Below the pieces are notes generated by a model. It was not told the DNA's origin. It saw only the letters and a program-made list of their open reading frames with translations, and made no database searches. Both the position numbers and the translations under genes were made by a program. Shown here piece after piece: positions 44,598 through 53,433 of a DNA stretch of 64,000 bases. The stretch is taken from the NCBI RefSeq assembly GCF_000175935.2, contig NC_014837.1, forward strand, positions 1,364,001 to 1,428,000, written 5' to 3'. Numbering within the stretch: position 1 is the first letter of the stretch; the number at the start of each line of letters is the position of its first letter. The DNA is from Pantoea sp. At-9b. Lineage in GTDB: Bacteria > Pseudomonadota > Gammaproteobacteria > Enterobacterales > Enterobacteriaceae.

Positions 44598-44632
44598 TAT
44601 AGCACCGGCTATACCCTTTAGCCAAGGCTATT
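44598..44632. promoter_or_regulatory. Two MntR boxes between mntS and mntR
   Basis: TATAGCACCGGCTATA (44598-44613) and TTTAGCCAAGGCTATT (44617-44632) both fit the form ATAGC-N3-GGCTAT known from E. coli mntH. They are side by side, 61-95 bases before mntS, so mntS should be repressed when manganese is abundant. They also lie 96 bases or more before mntR. Confidence 0.8.
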
Positions 44633-44727
44633 TAGGAAAATTTTGTGCTTATTTGTGCCTGGTTTACAATGAGCGCAGCTAATCCGTACCGCAGTTCTGG
44701 TATGGCAAATAATAAAGAGGAAGCTGA

Positions 44728-45186
44728 ATGAGTCGTCGTGCCAAGAGCGCCATCACCCCGCCGCAGGGACCGCTTAAAGATATCGAGGAGCATGTCGAAG
44801 GATTTCGCCAGGTGCGCGAAGCGCATCGTCGTGAATTAATTGATGACTACGTTGAGTTAATCTCTGATTTGATTCGTGAATTTGGCGAGGCGCGCCAGGT
44901 AGATATGGCTGCACGTCTTGGGGTTTCGCAACCGACGGTAGCGAAAATGCTCAAGCGTCTCGGCAGCACCGGGCTGGTGGAACAGGTGCCGTATCGCGGT
45001 GTTTTCCTGACGCGCGAAGGTGAGAAACTGGCGGAAGAGAGCCGTGCGCGTCATCACATTGTGGAAACTTTTCTGCTGGCGTTGGGCATCAGCCCTGAAA
45101 CGGCGCGTCGCGATTCGGAAGGTATTGAGCATCACGTCAGTGATGAAACCCTCGCCGTGTTCAAGAAGTTTTACGAGAGTCGCTAA
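44728..45186 (+). CDS. mntR: MntR, manganese-responsive repressor
   Basis: A 152-residue DtxR-family regulator. [20 protein letters not shown] (about residue 15) is nearly identical in E. coli MntR; the helix-turn-helix is [20 protein letters not shown], and the metal ligands are in the C-terminal [11 protein letters not shown] and [10 protein letters not shown] segments. It represses manganese import when Mn(II) is bound. It is followed by ybiR with a 21-base gap, as in E. coli. Confidence 0.96.
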   Translation: MSRRAKSAITPPQGPLKDIEEHVEGFRQVREAHRRELIDDYVELISDLIREFGEARQVDMAARLGVSQPTVAKMLKRLGSTGLVEQVPYRGVFLTREGEKLAEESRARHHIVETFLLALGISPETARRDSEGIEHHVSDETLAVFKKFYESR

Positions 45187-45207
45187 CTTTTAAGGCCTTC
45201 CGCCATC

Positions 45208-46317
45208 ATGCCCATCGTGCTTCGTTCTTTCATGCGTGATCGCATTTTGCATTTGTTGTTGCTGTTGGGTGTGATATTGCTGCCGTTTGCGGACTTCCGC
45301 TGGCAGCAGTTACCTGCTGCGGTTGACTGGCATACCATCATGACGCTGACCGGCCTGTTAATGTTGACCAAGGGGCTGGAAAACAGTGGCTATTTCGATG
45401 TGTTGGGCGCGCGATTGATCCAGCGTTTCCAGCATGAACGGGCGCTGGCGCTGTTTATGGTGTGTGCTGCGGCACTGCTTTCGACATTTCTCACCAATGA
45501 TGTTGCGCTGTTTATTCTGGTGCCGCTCACCCTGACGTTGCGTAAATTTTCCCGTCTGCCCATCTCGCGCCTGATCATTTTCGAAGCGCTGGCGGTCAAC
45601 GCGGGATCGATGCTAACGCCGGTGGGCAATCCGCAAAATATCCTGTTGTGGAGTCACGGATCGCTGAGCGTATCGGCCTTTATTGGGCAAATGTTGCCGA
45701 TTGCGGCCTGGTTGATGCTGACACTGATGGCGCTGACCTGGTGGAGTTTTTCACCGCGAACTATCCAGAAACATGAAGCCAGTCAGGAACACCAATGGCA
45801 AAAGCCGCTGTTTATCCTCAGCGTGGTGCTGTACCTGGTGTTTGTGGTGGCGCTGGAGCTGAAGCTAACGGGGTGGGCGCTGCTGCTGGTCGCGGGTTGT
45901 TTTTTACTGTTGGCGCGTCAGGTCCTGATCAGCATTGACTGGAGTCTGCTGCTGGTATTTGTGGTGATGTTTATCGATGTCTTTTTGTTGATGCATCTGT
46001 CGCTGCTCCAGCCGCATTTCGCCGCCATTGGCAACCTGGGGCAGGGCGGCTTGTATCTGCTGGCGATTGGCCTGTCGCAAATTATCAGCAATGTGCCCGC
46101 AACCATCCTGCTGTTGCAAAAAGTGCCACCCTCCGAGGTGGTTGCCTGGGCGGTCAATATTGGCGGATTTGGCCTGTTGCCGGGCTCATTGGCAAACCTG
46201 ATTGCGTTACGTATGGCACAGGATCGCCGTGTCTGGTGGCGCTTCCATCTCTTTTCCCTGCCCATGCTGGCGTGGTCGATGCTCAGCGGCTGGCTATTGC
46301 TGCACTGGCTGCGTTAA
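45208..46317 (+). CDS. ybiR: YbiR, ion-transporter superfamily membrane protein
   Basis: A 369-residue inner-membrane protein (E. coli YbiR is 372). It belongs to the ArsB/NhaD/CitM-type IT superfamily. Visible stretches are LSTFLTNDVALFILVPLTL (about residue 90) and NAGSMLTPVGNPQNILLWSH (about residue 130), the usual re-entrant motifs of such carriers, and a second LSQIISNVPATILLLQ. The transported anion or ion is unknown. Probably cotranscribed with mntR, which hints at a manganese-linked role. Confidence 0.9.
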   Translation: MPIVLRSFMRDRILHLLLLLGVILLPFADFRWQQLPAAVDWHTIMTLTGLLMLTKGLENSGYFDVLGARLIQRFQHERALALFMVCAAALLSTFLTNDVALFILVPLTLTLRKFSRLPISRLIIFEALAVNAGSMLTPVGNPQNILLWSHGSLSVSAFIGQMLPIAAWLMLTLMALTWWSFSPRTIQKHEASQEHQWQKPLFILSVVLYLVFVVALELKLTGWALLLVAGCFLLLARQVLISIDWSLLLVFVVMFIDVFLLMHLSLLQPHFAAIGNLGQGGLYLLAIGLSQIISNVPATILLLQKVPPSEVVAWAVNIGGFGLLPGSLANLIALRMAQDRRVWWRFHLFSLPMLAWSMLSGWLLLHWLR

Positions 46318-46340
46318 GCCAGCGAATTCTCTTCGAACCG

Positions 46341-46361
46341 GGCGGTGAGTCACCGCCTTTT
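46341..46361 (+). terminator. Terminator of mntR-ybiR
   Basis: GGCGGTG and CACCGCC with a three-base loop are followed by TTTT, 24 bases after the ybiR stop. Confidence 0.75.
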
Positions 46362-46502
46362 CAGTATGTTATCGCGCATTTTAGCTGAAAATGCGTGCTT
46401 TCACCGTTTTGTAAAGAAATACTGGAATTTGTCAGTTTGTTATCTAAGGTTAACTTGACCGCTTACGCCCGGGGATCGGGGCCAAGATTAAGATGACAAT
46501 TT

Positions 46503-47642
46503 ATGAGTGATAATAAAAATCAGCCGCCCGCGCCCGCGGCACAACATCCACATCAGCCAGAAGAATCGCACGCCAATTCATCAGAAAACAATGAGCCGGA
46601 ACGTAAACGCCCCGGTAAAAAGCCGCTGGTTATCCTCGTGATTGTTGCCGTGATCATGCTGCTGATTATTTTCTGGTTCTGGTTCAGTAACCGCAACATT
46701 GAAACCACCGATGATGCCTTTACGGAAGGCAATGCGGTAACCATCGCGCCAAAGGCGGCGGGTTATGTGGTGAATCTATTGGTGCGTGATAACCAGCGGG
46801 TGAAAAAAGGCGATCTTCTGGTAGAGATTGACCCACGGGATAACGTGGCGCAACGCGATCAGGCACAGGCCCAGCTTGGGCTGGCACAAGCACAACTGCA
46901 TCAGGCGCAGGCGCAACTGGCGCTATCCCGCGTGCAATATCCGGCGCAGCGTGACCAGGCGTTAGCCGATCAAGCCAAAGCGCAGGCCAACTTGCTCAAT
47001 GCCCAGGCCGATTACCGTCGGCAGCGTGCAGTTGATCCGCGTGCCACTTCACAGCGCAACATAGACAGTGCCACGGTGCAATTACGCTCGGCTGAAGCAC
47101 AGTTGCTGAGTGTGAAGGCGCAGGTGGAAGTGGCATCGCAGGTACAGTTGCAACTGCGTGCGCAGGAAACCAATGTCGAAGCGCGTCAGCAGCAGGTTGA
47201 GCAGGCGCAGGCACAGTTGAATACCGCTGAGCTGAATCTTTCTTACACCCAGGTGCGCGCACCCTATGACGGTTTCGTCACCAAACGTAATGTCCACATC
47301 GGTTCACTGGTGCAGGCAGGCACCGCGTTGTTCTCGCTGGTCTCGCCCGAGATCTGGATTACCGCCAACTTTAAAGAGTCGCAACTGGAGCGGATGAATC
47401 CAGGCGATAAGGTTGACATCAGTGTTGATGCCTGGCCAAGCCTTAAGCTGGAAGGGCATGTGGACAGTATCCAGATGGGCACCGGTTCGCGTTTCTCCAC
47501 CTTCCCGGCGGAGAATGCCACCGGGAACTATGTGAAAATCGTGCAGCGCGTGCCGGTGAAAATTGTCATCGACAAAGGTCTTGATGCCAATCATCCGTTG
47601 CCGCTGGGGCTGTCGGTTGAACCGAAGGTGACTGTGGAATGA
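46503..47642 (+). CDS. EmrA/HlyD-type periplasmic adaptor
   Basis: A 379-residue membrane fusion protein. A Pro-rich cytoplasmic start (about 42 residues) is followed by one membrane helix (PLVILVIVAVIMLLIIFWFW), a lipoyl half motif (NIETTDDAFTEGNAVTIAPK), a long coiled coil rich in Gln and Ala (about residues 115-245), and the beta-barrel. It links inner-membrane pump and outer-membrane channel. It starts an operon with an EmrB-like pump and an outer-membrane factor. No local regulator gene accompanies it. EmrA-like; the exact drug range is unknown. Confidence 0.9.
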   Translation: MSDNKNQPPAPAAQHPHQPEESHANSSENNEPERKRPGKKPLVILVIVAVIMLLIIFWFWFSNRNIETTDDAFTEGNAVTIAPKAAGYVVNLLVRDNQRVKKGDLLVEIDPRDNVAQRDQAQAQLGLAQAQLHQAQAQLALSRVQYPAQRDQALADQAKAQANLLNAQADYRRQRAVDPRATSQRNIDSATVQLRSAEAQLLSVKAQVEVASQVQLQLRAQETNVEARQQQVEQAQAQLNTAELNLSYTQVRAPYDGFVTKRNVHIGSLVQAGTALFSLVSPEIWITANFKESQLERMNPGDKVDISVDAWPSLKLEGHVDSIQMGTGSRFSTFPAENATGNYVKIVQRVPVKIVIDKGLDANHPLPLGLSVEPKVTVE

Positions 47643-49207
47643 GTGCGAGCCAGAGCTGGAAACCCGCCAGCAATCCCTGGCTGGTGGCGATCACGGTAAC
47701 GCTGGCGGTGTTTATGGAGATCCTCGACACCACCATCGTTAACGTTGCGCTGCCGCATATTGCCGGGTCGCTCTCCTCCAGTTATGACGAATCTACCTGG
47801 GTGCTGACCTCCTACCTGGTGGCGAACGGCATCGTTCTGCCGATCTCGGCGTTCTTTACCCGCTTGTTTGGTCGTAAACAATTTTTCCTGATTTGTATTG
47901 TGATGTTCACCGTCTGTTCATTTCTGTGCGGCATTGCGACAGAGCTGTGGCAAATCATTCTGTTTCGCGTGATGCAGGGCTTTTTCGGCGGTGGTTTGCA
48001 ACCCACGCAGCAATCGGTGCTGCTCGACTATTTCAAACCGGAAGATCGCGGCAAAGCATTTGGTCTTTCGTCCATCGCGATCATCGTCGCGCCGGTGATT
48101 GGCCCGACGTTGGGCGGCTGGATCACCGATAACTACAGCTGGCGCTGGGTGTTCTTTATCAACATTCCGGTCGGCATCCTGACGGTGTTGGCGATTTATC
48201 AGTTGCTGGAAGATCCCCCGTGGGAAAGTAAGTGGGATAAAGCCCGCCTGAAGATTGATTACATCGGTATCGGGTTAATCACTATCGGCCTCGGATGTTT
48301 GCAGGTGATGCTCGATCGTGGCGAAGATGAAGACTGGTTCGCCTCCCACTTTATCCGCCTGTTTGCCGGGCTGGCGGTGGTGGGCATTGTCGGCGCAGTT
48401 TACTGGTTGCTGTACGTGCGTAAGCCGGTGGTGGATCTGACGGTGATGAAAGACCGTAACTTCTGGGTGGCCGGTTTGCTGATGGCGGGGATGGCGATGA
48501 TTCTCTACGGCAGTTCGGTGGTGTTACCGCAACTGGCGCAGCAGGATTTGGGCTATACCGCCACCTGGTCCGGGTTGGTGCTGTCGCCCGGCGCGGTGCT
48601 GATTGTGTTGACGATTCCGCTGGTGCTGAAGCTGATGCCGATCGTGCAGACCCGTTACATCATTGCCTTTGGCTTCAGCTGTCTGGCGCTGGCGTTTTGC
48701 TATTCCACCCGTCTGACGCCCAACGTCGATTTTACCACCTTAGTCCTGATGCGCAGTGCCCAGTCGATTGGCCTCGGTTTCCTGTTTGTCCCGCTGACCA
48801 CCATTGCGTTTGTCACCGTTCCGCAGCGCTTAAACGCCGATGCAGCCGCGTTATTTACCATGTTCCGTAACGTGGCGGGATCCATCGGTATCTCACTGTC
48901 GACGGCGGCGATCACCGAACGTATGCAGACGCAATCCGCCAATATGGTGCACAACATGACGCCGCTCAATGAGCCATTTAACCTCACGTTGCAGCACTGG
49001 GCGCAGGCGATCCGTGATTACACCACGGCGGTGGGCGATCCGTTGCAACTGGCCAGTGGGCAGCTTTATCAGGAGATGATTGCCCAGTCGCGCATCCTTG
49101 CGTATATCGATGTCTTTATGGGACTGAGTATTGTGGCCGTGCTGTTGATTCCTTTTTGTTGGTTGCTTTCGCCGATCAAGAGCGAAGGCAGTGCAGGAGC
49201 ACATTAA
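47639..49207 (+). CDS. EmrB-type MFS efflux pump (DHA2, 14 TM)
   Basis: A 522-residue drug:H+ antiporter. The family motif C stretch APVIGPTLGGWITDNYSWRW (about residue 150) and the first-helix LDTTIVNVALPHIAGSLS are present, with about 14 membrane helices. It starts in an ATGA overlap with the adaptor gene and should extrude hydrophobic or aromatic compounds through the tripartite channel. The C-terminal residues 395-440 include RMQTQSANMVHNM and NEPFN, a loop common to EmrB. Confidence 0.92.
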   Translation: MSASQSWKPASNPWLVAITVTLAVFMEILDTTIVNVALPHIAGSLSSSYDESTWVLTSYLVANGIVLPISAFFTRLFGRKQFFLICIVMFTVCSFLCGIATELWQIILFRVMQGFFGGGLQPTQQSVLLDYFKPEDRGKAFGLSSIAIIVAPVIGPTLGGWITDNYSWRWVFFINIPVGILTVLAIYQLLEDPPWESKWDKARLKIDYIGIGLITIGLGCLQVMLDRGEDEDWFASHFIRLFAGLAVVGIVGAVYWLLYVRKPVVDLTVMKDRNFWVAGLLMAGMAMILYGSSVVLPQLAQQDLGYTATWSGLVLSPGAVLIVLTIPLVLKLMPIVQTRYIIAFGFSCLALAFCYSTRLTPNVDFTTLVLMRSAQSIGLGFLFVPLTTIAFVTVPQRLNADAAALFTMFRNVAGSIGISLSTAAITERMQTQSANMVHNMTPLNEPFNLTLQHWAQAIRDYTTAVGDPLQLASGQLYQEMIAQSRILAYIDVFMGLSIVAVLLIPFCWLLSPIKSEGSAGAH

Positions 49208-49208
49208 A

Positions 49209-50732
49209 ATGAATAAGCCAGTGCGCTTTGCACCGTTGCTGAATGGGCTGGCGCTGCTGCTTGCCGGGTGTGCGGTTGGTCCCGATTATCAGCCACCCCA
49301 TGCGCAAACGCCCACCAGCTACCGTGATTTACCCTCCCAGGAAGCGTCAAAACCATTGTCAGCTGCGACCAACCCACTGTGGTGGCAAAGTTTCAATGAT
49401 CCGCTGCTTGATAGCCTGATCACCCGGGCGATTGCCGATAACCTGACGCTGCAACAGGCGGTGTTGCGCATTGCCGGGGCGCGTGAGCAACTGGCGCAGG
49501 CGGGCGGCGGCCTGTTACCCACTCTGAGCGGCTCGGCCAAGGTCACGCGCCAACAGCTCGGACTGAAAGGTTTACTGGAATCGAACGGGGTGTACGACAA
49601 GGTCGACAGTGATGTCGCGGATCAGCTCAATGGCCTGACGCATTCGGTGAATTTGTATCAGGGGAGTTTCGATGCCAGCTGGGAGTTGGATCTGTGGGGC
49701 AAAGTACGGCGGCAGATTGAGATGGCCAATGCGCAGCAGCAGGCGGCGATTGAGCAACGCAACGACGCGCTGGTGTCGTTACAGGCCGAAGTGGCGCGTG
49801 CCTATCTGCAACTGCGCGGGGCGCAGGCGGTGCTGCAAACCTTACAGGAACAGATTGCCATTGCACAGCAAACCTCGGAACTGACGCAAAGCCAACAACG
49901 CAATGGCATGGCACCGCTCACCGATGTCGAGAATGCCCGCGCACAGTTGTCATCACTCAATGCCCAGTTGCCGCAATATCAGGCGCAGGAACGTCAGGCA
50001 ATGAATGGCCTGGCGGTGCTGCTGGGGAAAACCCCTGGCGCGTTAGACAGCGAGCTGGCGAGTGTAAAACCGCTGCCCGCGTTGCCAAAACTGGTGTCAG
50101 TGGGTATTCCTGCAACCCTGGCACGCCGTCGGCCGGATATCCGTCAGGCGGAAGCCACCTTGCACGCGCAAACCGCCAATATTGGTGTGTCGGTGGCGGA
50201 ATTGTTCCCCAGCTTGTCACTGACCGGGCAGCTTGGTGTACGCAACACGGATGCCAGCTACCTCGATAACTGGAGCAGCCACTTTTATAGTATCGGCCCG
50301 TCGCTCTCGATCCCGATCTTCCAGGGCGGGCAACTGGTCTCCAACGTAAAACTGGCGCGCGCGCAACAGGCGAATGCAGCGCTGGCGTATCGTCAGACGG
50401 TGCTCACGGCGTTACAGGACGTCGAAAATGCGCTGGTAAGTTATCGCGCTGACCAACAGCAGGTCACGGCGCTGGATGAAACCACCGGTGCGTTGCAACG
50501 TGCCTTTGATCTCGCCACGGACAGCTATCGTCAGGGGATCTCCACGTTCCTTGAGGTATTGGATGCGCAACGCCAGTTAGCCCAGGCGCAGGCGCAATCC
50601 ACCCAGGTACGGATGCAAACGGCGCTGGATCTGGTGGCGCTGTATAAAGCCCTCGGCGGTGGCTGGGAACCGTATCAAACGGTCAATCTACCCGATTATG
50701 CGGTGTTTGGTCCGGCCACGGCGGTTAAATAA
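49209..50732 (+). CDS. NodT-family outer-membrane efflux lipoprotein
   Basis: A 507-residue OprM/NodT-type channel. The lipobox LLLAGC (Cys about residue 18) is preceded by a hydrophobic signal. Two OEP repeats follow, with conserved NLTLQQAVLRIAGAREQLAQ and, later, NIGVSVAELFPSLSLTGQLG. ATG 49209 is two bases after the pump stop and has GGAG nine bases upstream. With the adaptor and pump it makes a self-contained tripartite system, where E. coli EmrAB uses TolC. Confidence 0.93.
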   Translation: MNKPVRFAPLLNGLALLLAGCAVGPDYQPPHAQTPTSYRDLPSQEASKPLSAATNPLWWQSFNDPLLDSLITRAIADNLTLQQAVLRIAGAREQLAQAGGGLLPTLSGSAKVTRQQLGLKGLLESNGVYDKVDSDVADQLNGLTHSVNLYQGSFDASWELDLWGKVRRQIEMANAQQQAAIEQRNDALVSLQAEVARAYLQLRGAQAVLQTLQEQIAIAQQTSELTQSQQRNGMAPLTDVENARAQLSSLNAQLPQYQAQERQAMNGLAVLLGKTPGALDSELASVKPLPALPKLVSVGIPATLARRRPDIRQAEATLHAQTANIGVSVAELFPSLSLTGQLGVRNTDASYLDNWSSHFYSIGPSLSIPIFQGGQLVSNVKLARAQQANAALAYRQTVLTALQDVENALVSYRADQQQVTALDETTGALQRAFDLATDSYRQGISTFLEVLDAQRQLAQAQAQSTQVRMQTALDLVALYKALGGGWEPYQTVNLPDYAVFGPATAVK

Positions 50733-50741
50733 TCTGCCAAA

Positions 50742-50763
50742 GCCGCGACGGCAACGTCGCGGC
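50742..50763 (+). terminator. Hairpin after the efflux operon
   Basis: GCCGCGACG and CGTCGCGGC pair perfectly around a four-base loop, nine bases after the stop. Only a short ATCCTTT follows, so termination may be partial. Confidence 0.6.
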
Positions 50764-50771
50764 ATCCTTTA

Positions 50772-50795
50772 ATGAAATGAAAATTTTCATTTCAT
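50772..50795. promoter_or_regulatory. Perfect 24-base palindrome upstream of the sugar porter
   Basis: The half ATGAAATGAAAA is followed by its exact reverse complement. It lies 188 bases before the MFS start. AT-rich palindromes of this kind, with TGAAA ends, are typical operators for sugar-responsive repressors such as the RpiR or GntR families. No regulator gene lies beside it, so the binding protein would be encoded elsewhere. Confidence 0.55.
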
Positions 50796-50982
50796 GTCGA
50801 ATGCAAAATTTTATCTGAACGGGGTTGGGATAATTACCACCCCGGCGTGGCTTTTTTGTGATCTGAGTCCCATGTAAACTTTGTGTTTATGACATGCTAC
50901 GCAAAATTTAAATTTCATTATTATTCCAAGTGACAGAAATAATCTATTTTTATCGAATCTCTCATCCGCTAAGGAGTCGATA

Positions 50983-52464
50983 ATGTCACGGGAAACCTAT
51001 CTTACCCCCAACAAAGCATCAGGGCCGAACAGCTCAACGCGCACTGAACCCTTTGTGAAGGTGATTGCCTTGATTGCCACACTCGGTGGCTTGCTGTTTG
51101 GCTATGACACTGGCGTCATTTCTGGCGCACTGCTGTTTATGGGGGATGACCTGCATCTCACCCCGTTTACTACCGGTCTGGTTACCAGCAGTCTGCTATT
51201 CGGTGCAGCCTTTGGTGCGTTGGCTGCCGGTCACTTTGCCGCCGCCGCCGGGCGGAGAAAAATTATTCTGGTGCTGGCCGTCATCTTTGCGATTGGCGCG
51301 ATCGGCACCGCCATGGCACCCGATGTCGACTGGATGATTTTCTTCCGCCTGGTGCTGGGCGTGGCCGTTGGGGGGGCATCGGCGACGGTGCCGGTGTATA
51401 TCGCTGAAATTGCCCCGGCAAATAAACGTGGTCAACTGGTGACGCTACAGGAATTGATGATCGTCTCGGGCCAAATGCTGGCCTATATCTCCAACGCCGG
51501 TTTCAATGCGGCGTGGGGCGGCGATACCACCTGGCGCTGGATGCTGGCGGTGGCAACACTGCCTGCCGTGCTGCTGTGGTTTGGCATGATGTTTATGCCC
51601 GATACTCCGCGCTGGTATGCGATGAAGGGACGTCTGGCTGAGGCGCGTAAAGTATTGGAACGCACCCGTGCGCCACAGGATGTGGACTGGGAACTGACTG
51701 AAATCGAAGAAACGCTCGCCGAGGAGCAGCAAACGCAGCGTCCGCGTCTGCGCGAGCTGCGCAAACCGTGGCTGATGAAGTTATTCTTCATTGGGCTGGG
51801 CATTGCGGTGATTCAGCAGTTAACCGGCGTCAATACCATCATGTACTACGCCCCCACCATGTTAAAAGCCGTCGGGATGAGTGATAACGCCGCGTTGTTT
51901 GCCACCATCGCCAATGGTGCTATTTCGGTGCTGATGACCTTTGTCGGGATTTGGTTGCTGGGGCGTATTGGACGGCGCACGATGACGATGATCGGTCAGT
52001 TTGGTTGTACCGCCTGCCTGGTCTTTATTGGTGCGATAAGTTTGCTGATGCCGGAAACCATTAATGGACAGCCCGATGCATTGCGCAGTTATATGGTGCT
52101 GCTGGGGATGTTGATGTTTCTGAGTTTCCAGCAAGGGGCGCTGTCACCGGTGACCTGGTTACTGCTGTCGGAAATTTTTCCCACCCGCTTGCGGGGTATT
52201 TTCATGGGCGGGGCAGTATTTGCGATGTGGATCGCCAATTTCCTTATCTCGCTGATGTTCCCGATTCTGCTGGCATCGGTCGGTTTATCCGCCGCATTCT
52301 TTATTTTTGCCTTCATCGGCATTGGTGGCGCGATTTTTGTTATTCGCTGTGTACCGGAGACCCGCAACCGTTCGCTGGAACAGATTGAGCATTATTTGCA
52401 CGACTGGTTATCTGATGAAGAACAACAACCTTCACTGACGACAACCCTGAAGAAAAGTACCTGA
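50983..52464 (+). CDS. MFS sugar porter (inositol/galactose:H+ type)
   Basis: A 493-residue 12-helix transporter of the sugar-porter family: GGLLFGYDTGVISGALLFM (about residue 36), RLVLGVAVGGASATVPVYIA, PDTPRW, QQLTGVNTIMYYAPTM and the final PETRNRSLEQIE. Sequence resembles myo-inositol (IolT) and galactose/xylose proton symporters. A strong TAAGGAG is seven bases before the ATG. The substrate can only be inferred; inositol is likely because of the ASATVPVYIAE and NRSLEQIE versions of the motifs. Confidence 0.85.
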   Translation: MSRETYLTPNKASGPNSSTRTEPFVKVIALIATLGGLLFGYDTGVISGALLFMGDDLHLTPFTTGLVTSSLLFGAAFGALAAGHFAAAAGRRKIILVLAVIFAIGAIGTAMAPDVDWMIFFRLVLGVAVGGASATVPVYIAEIAPANKRGQLVTLQELMIVSGQMLAYISNAGFNAAWGGDTTWRWMLAVATLPAVLLWFGMMFMPDTPRWYAMKGRLAEARKVLERTRAPQDVDWELTEIEETLAEEQQTQRPRLRELRKPWLMKLFFIGLGIAVIQQLTGVNTIMYYAPTMLKAVGMSDNAALFATIANGAISVLMTFVGIWLLGRIGRRTMTMIGQFGCTACLVFIGAISLLMPETINGQPDALRSYMVLLGMLMFLSFQQGALSPVTWLLLSEIFPTRLRGIFMGGAVFAMWIANFLISLMFPILLASVGLSAAFFIFAFIGIGGAIFVIRCVPETRNRSLEQIEHYLHDWLSDEEQQPSLTTTLKKST

Positions 52465-52489
52465 ACACGCGGATGGAAATGTGACACAG

Positions 52490-52512
52490 GCCGGTGAAAT
52501 ACCGGCTTTTTT
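52490..52512 (+). terminator. Terminator of the sugar porter gene
   Basis: GCCGGT and ACCGGC with a five-base loop are followed by six T residues, 26 bases after the stop. Confidence 0.82.
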
Positions 52513-52859
52513 ATGTCTGTGTGGCGTGAAAATGTGACGTAGTCAGGTTATGCGTTAAATAAAAATCGTAAGGCTAAAAACATGTTTTCGTCATCCCATT
52601 AATCTTTGTTTACCTTTGTGCTCACTTCTGCGGCAGAAAGAATATCGTCTGAAAAACGATGCAGTTTTCTGCCCGAGGTACAAGTTGTCAGCGTTAATTT
52701 GGGGTAAATAAAGCGGTCCACCTGGTTTAATCAAGCAGGCAATCAATATCCTCCCACCTTAGGAATTATCCGCGTTGTAAAATTAATTTATTTTTTTATT
52801 TGAATTGGGTAATCTTGCCACTACAGTTTATTTAAACCCCCTTAAGCAAGGACATTGTG
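52513..52859. other. AT-rich promoter region of the H-NS-family gene
   Basis: In these 347 bases AT content rises markedly, with tracts such as AAAATTAATTTATTTTTTTA near 52780-52800. No gene was found. Such curved AT-rich DNA upstream of an H-NS-family gene fits autorepression. Confidence 0.5.
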
Positions 52860-53261
52860 ATGAGTGACGTATTTAAAGTTCTGAACAACATTCGCACATT
52901 ACGTGCGCAGGCTCGTGAGCTGCCGATGGCTGACCTGGAAGAAATTCTGGAAAAATTAACCGTCGTCGTGACCGAGCGTCGTGAAGAAGTAGAAGCTGAA
53001 GAAGCGCAGAATCGCGAAAAAGAAGAGAAATTGTCTAAATACCGCGAAATGTTGCTGGCTGACGGCATTGATCCGAACGAATTACTGGGTGCCCTGGAAA
53101 CCGGTAAAAAACGCGCCAAGCGTGCACCACGTCCGGCAAAATATTCTTACACTGATGAAAACGGTGAAGAGAAGTCATGGACCGGTCAGGGCCGTACCCC
53201 AGCCGCGATTAAAAAGGCACTGGACGCAGGCAAAAGCCTCGACAGCTTCCTGATCAAATAA
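52860..53261 (+). CDS. H-NS/StpA-family nucleoid protein
   Basis: A 133-residue protein in which both domains of the family are clear. Residues 1-80 form the helical oligomerisation part ([20 protein letters not shown], then [15 protein letters not shown]), and the C-terminal DNA-binding domain reads [32 protein letters not shown], with the QGR minor-groove hook. It binds AT-rich DNA and silences horizontally acquired genes. In E. coli neither hns nor stpA lies next to ybiT, so this may be a paralogue. GTG 52857 is an alternative start, but H-NS proteins begin at MS. Confidence 0.9.
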   Translation: MSDVFKVLNNIRTLRAQARELPMADLEEILEKLTVVVTERREEVEAEEAQNREKEEKLSKYREMLLADGIDPNELLGALETGKKRAKRAPRPAKYSYTDENGEEKSWTGQGRTPAAIKKALDAGKSLDSFLIK

Positions 53262-53284
53262 TCTGCACAATCCTTGTAAGCGGG

Positions 53285-53315
53285 AGCCGAAGGTGACATC
53301 ACCTTCGGCTTTTTT
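53285..53315 (+). terminator. Terminator of the H-NS-family gene
   Basis: AGCCGAAGGT and ACCTTCGGCT pair perfectly around six bases, followed by TTTTT. Confidence 0.93.
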
Positions 53316-53433
53316 ATTGGGGGGATAAACAACAGGTTGTTGCGCCTGATCTGCGCAATGGTGGCATCCCGGTGCCTGCTTCTGGCATAATGCCCGCTGT
53401 TTTTTCCTCCACTGCGTAACAAAGGTCAATGCC

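Noticed and set aside
50830..50865. Terminator or riboswitch in CCACCCCGGCGTGGCTTTTTT
   Set aside because: Only a four-base stem can form and no known aptamer pattern is visible.
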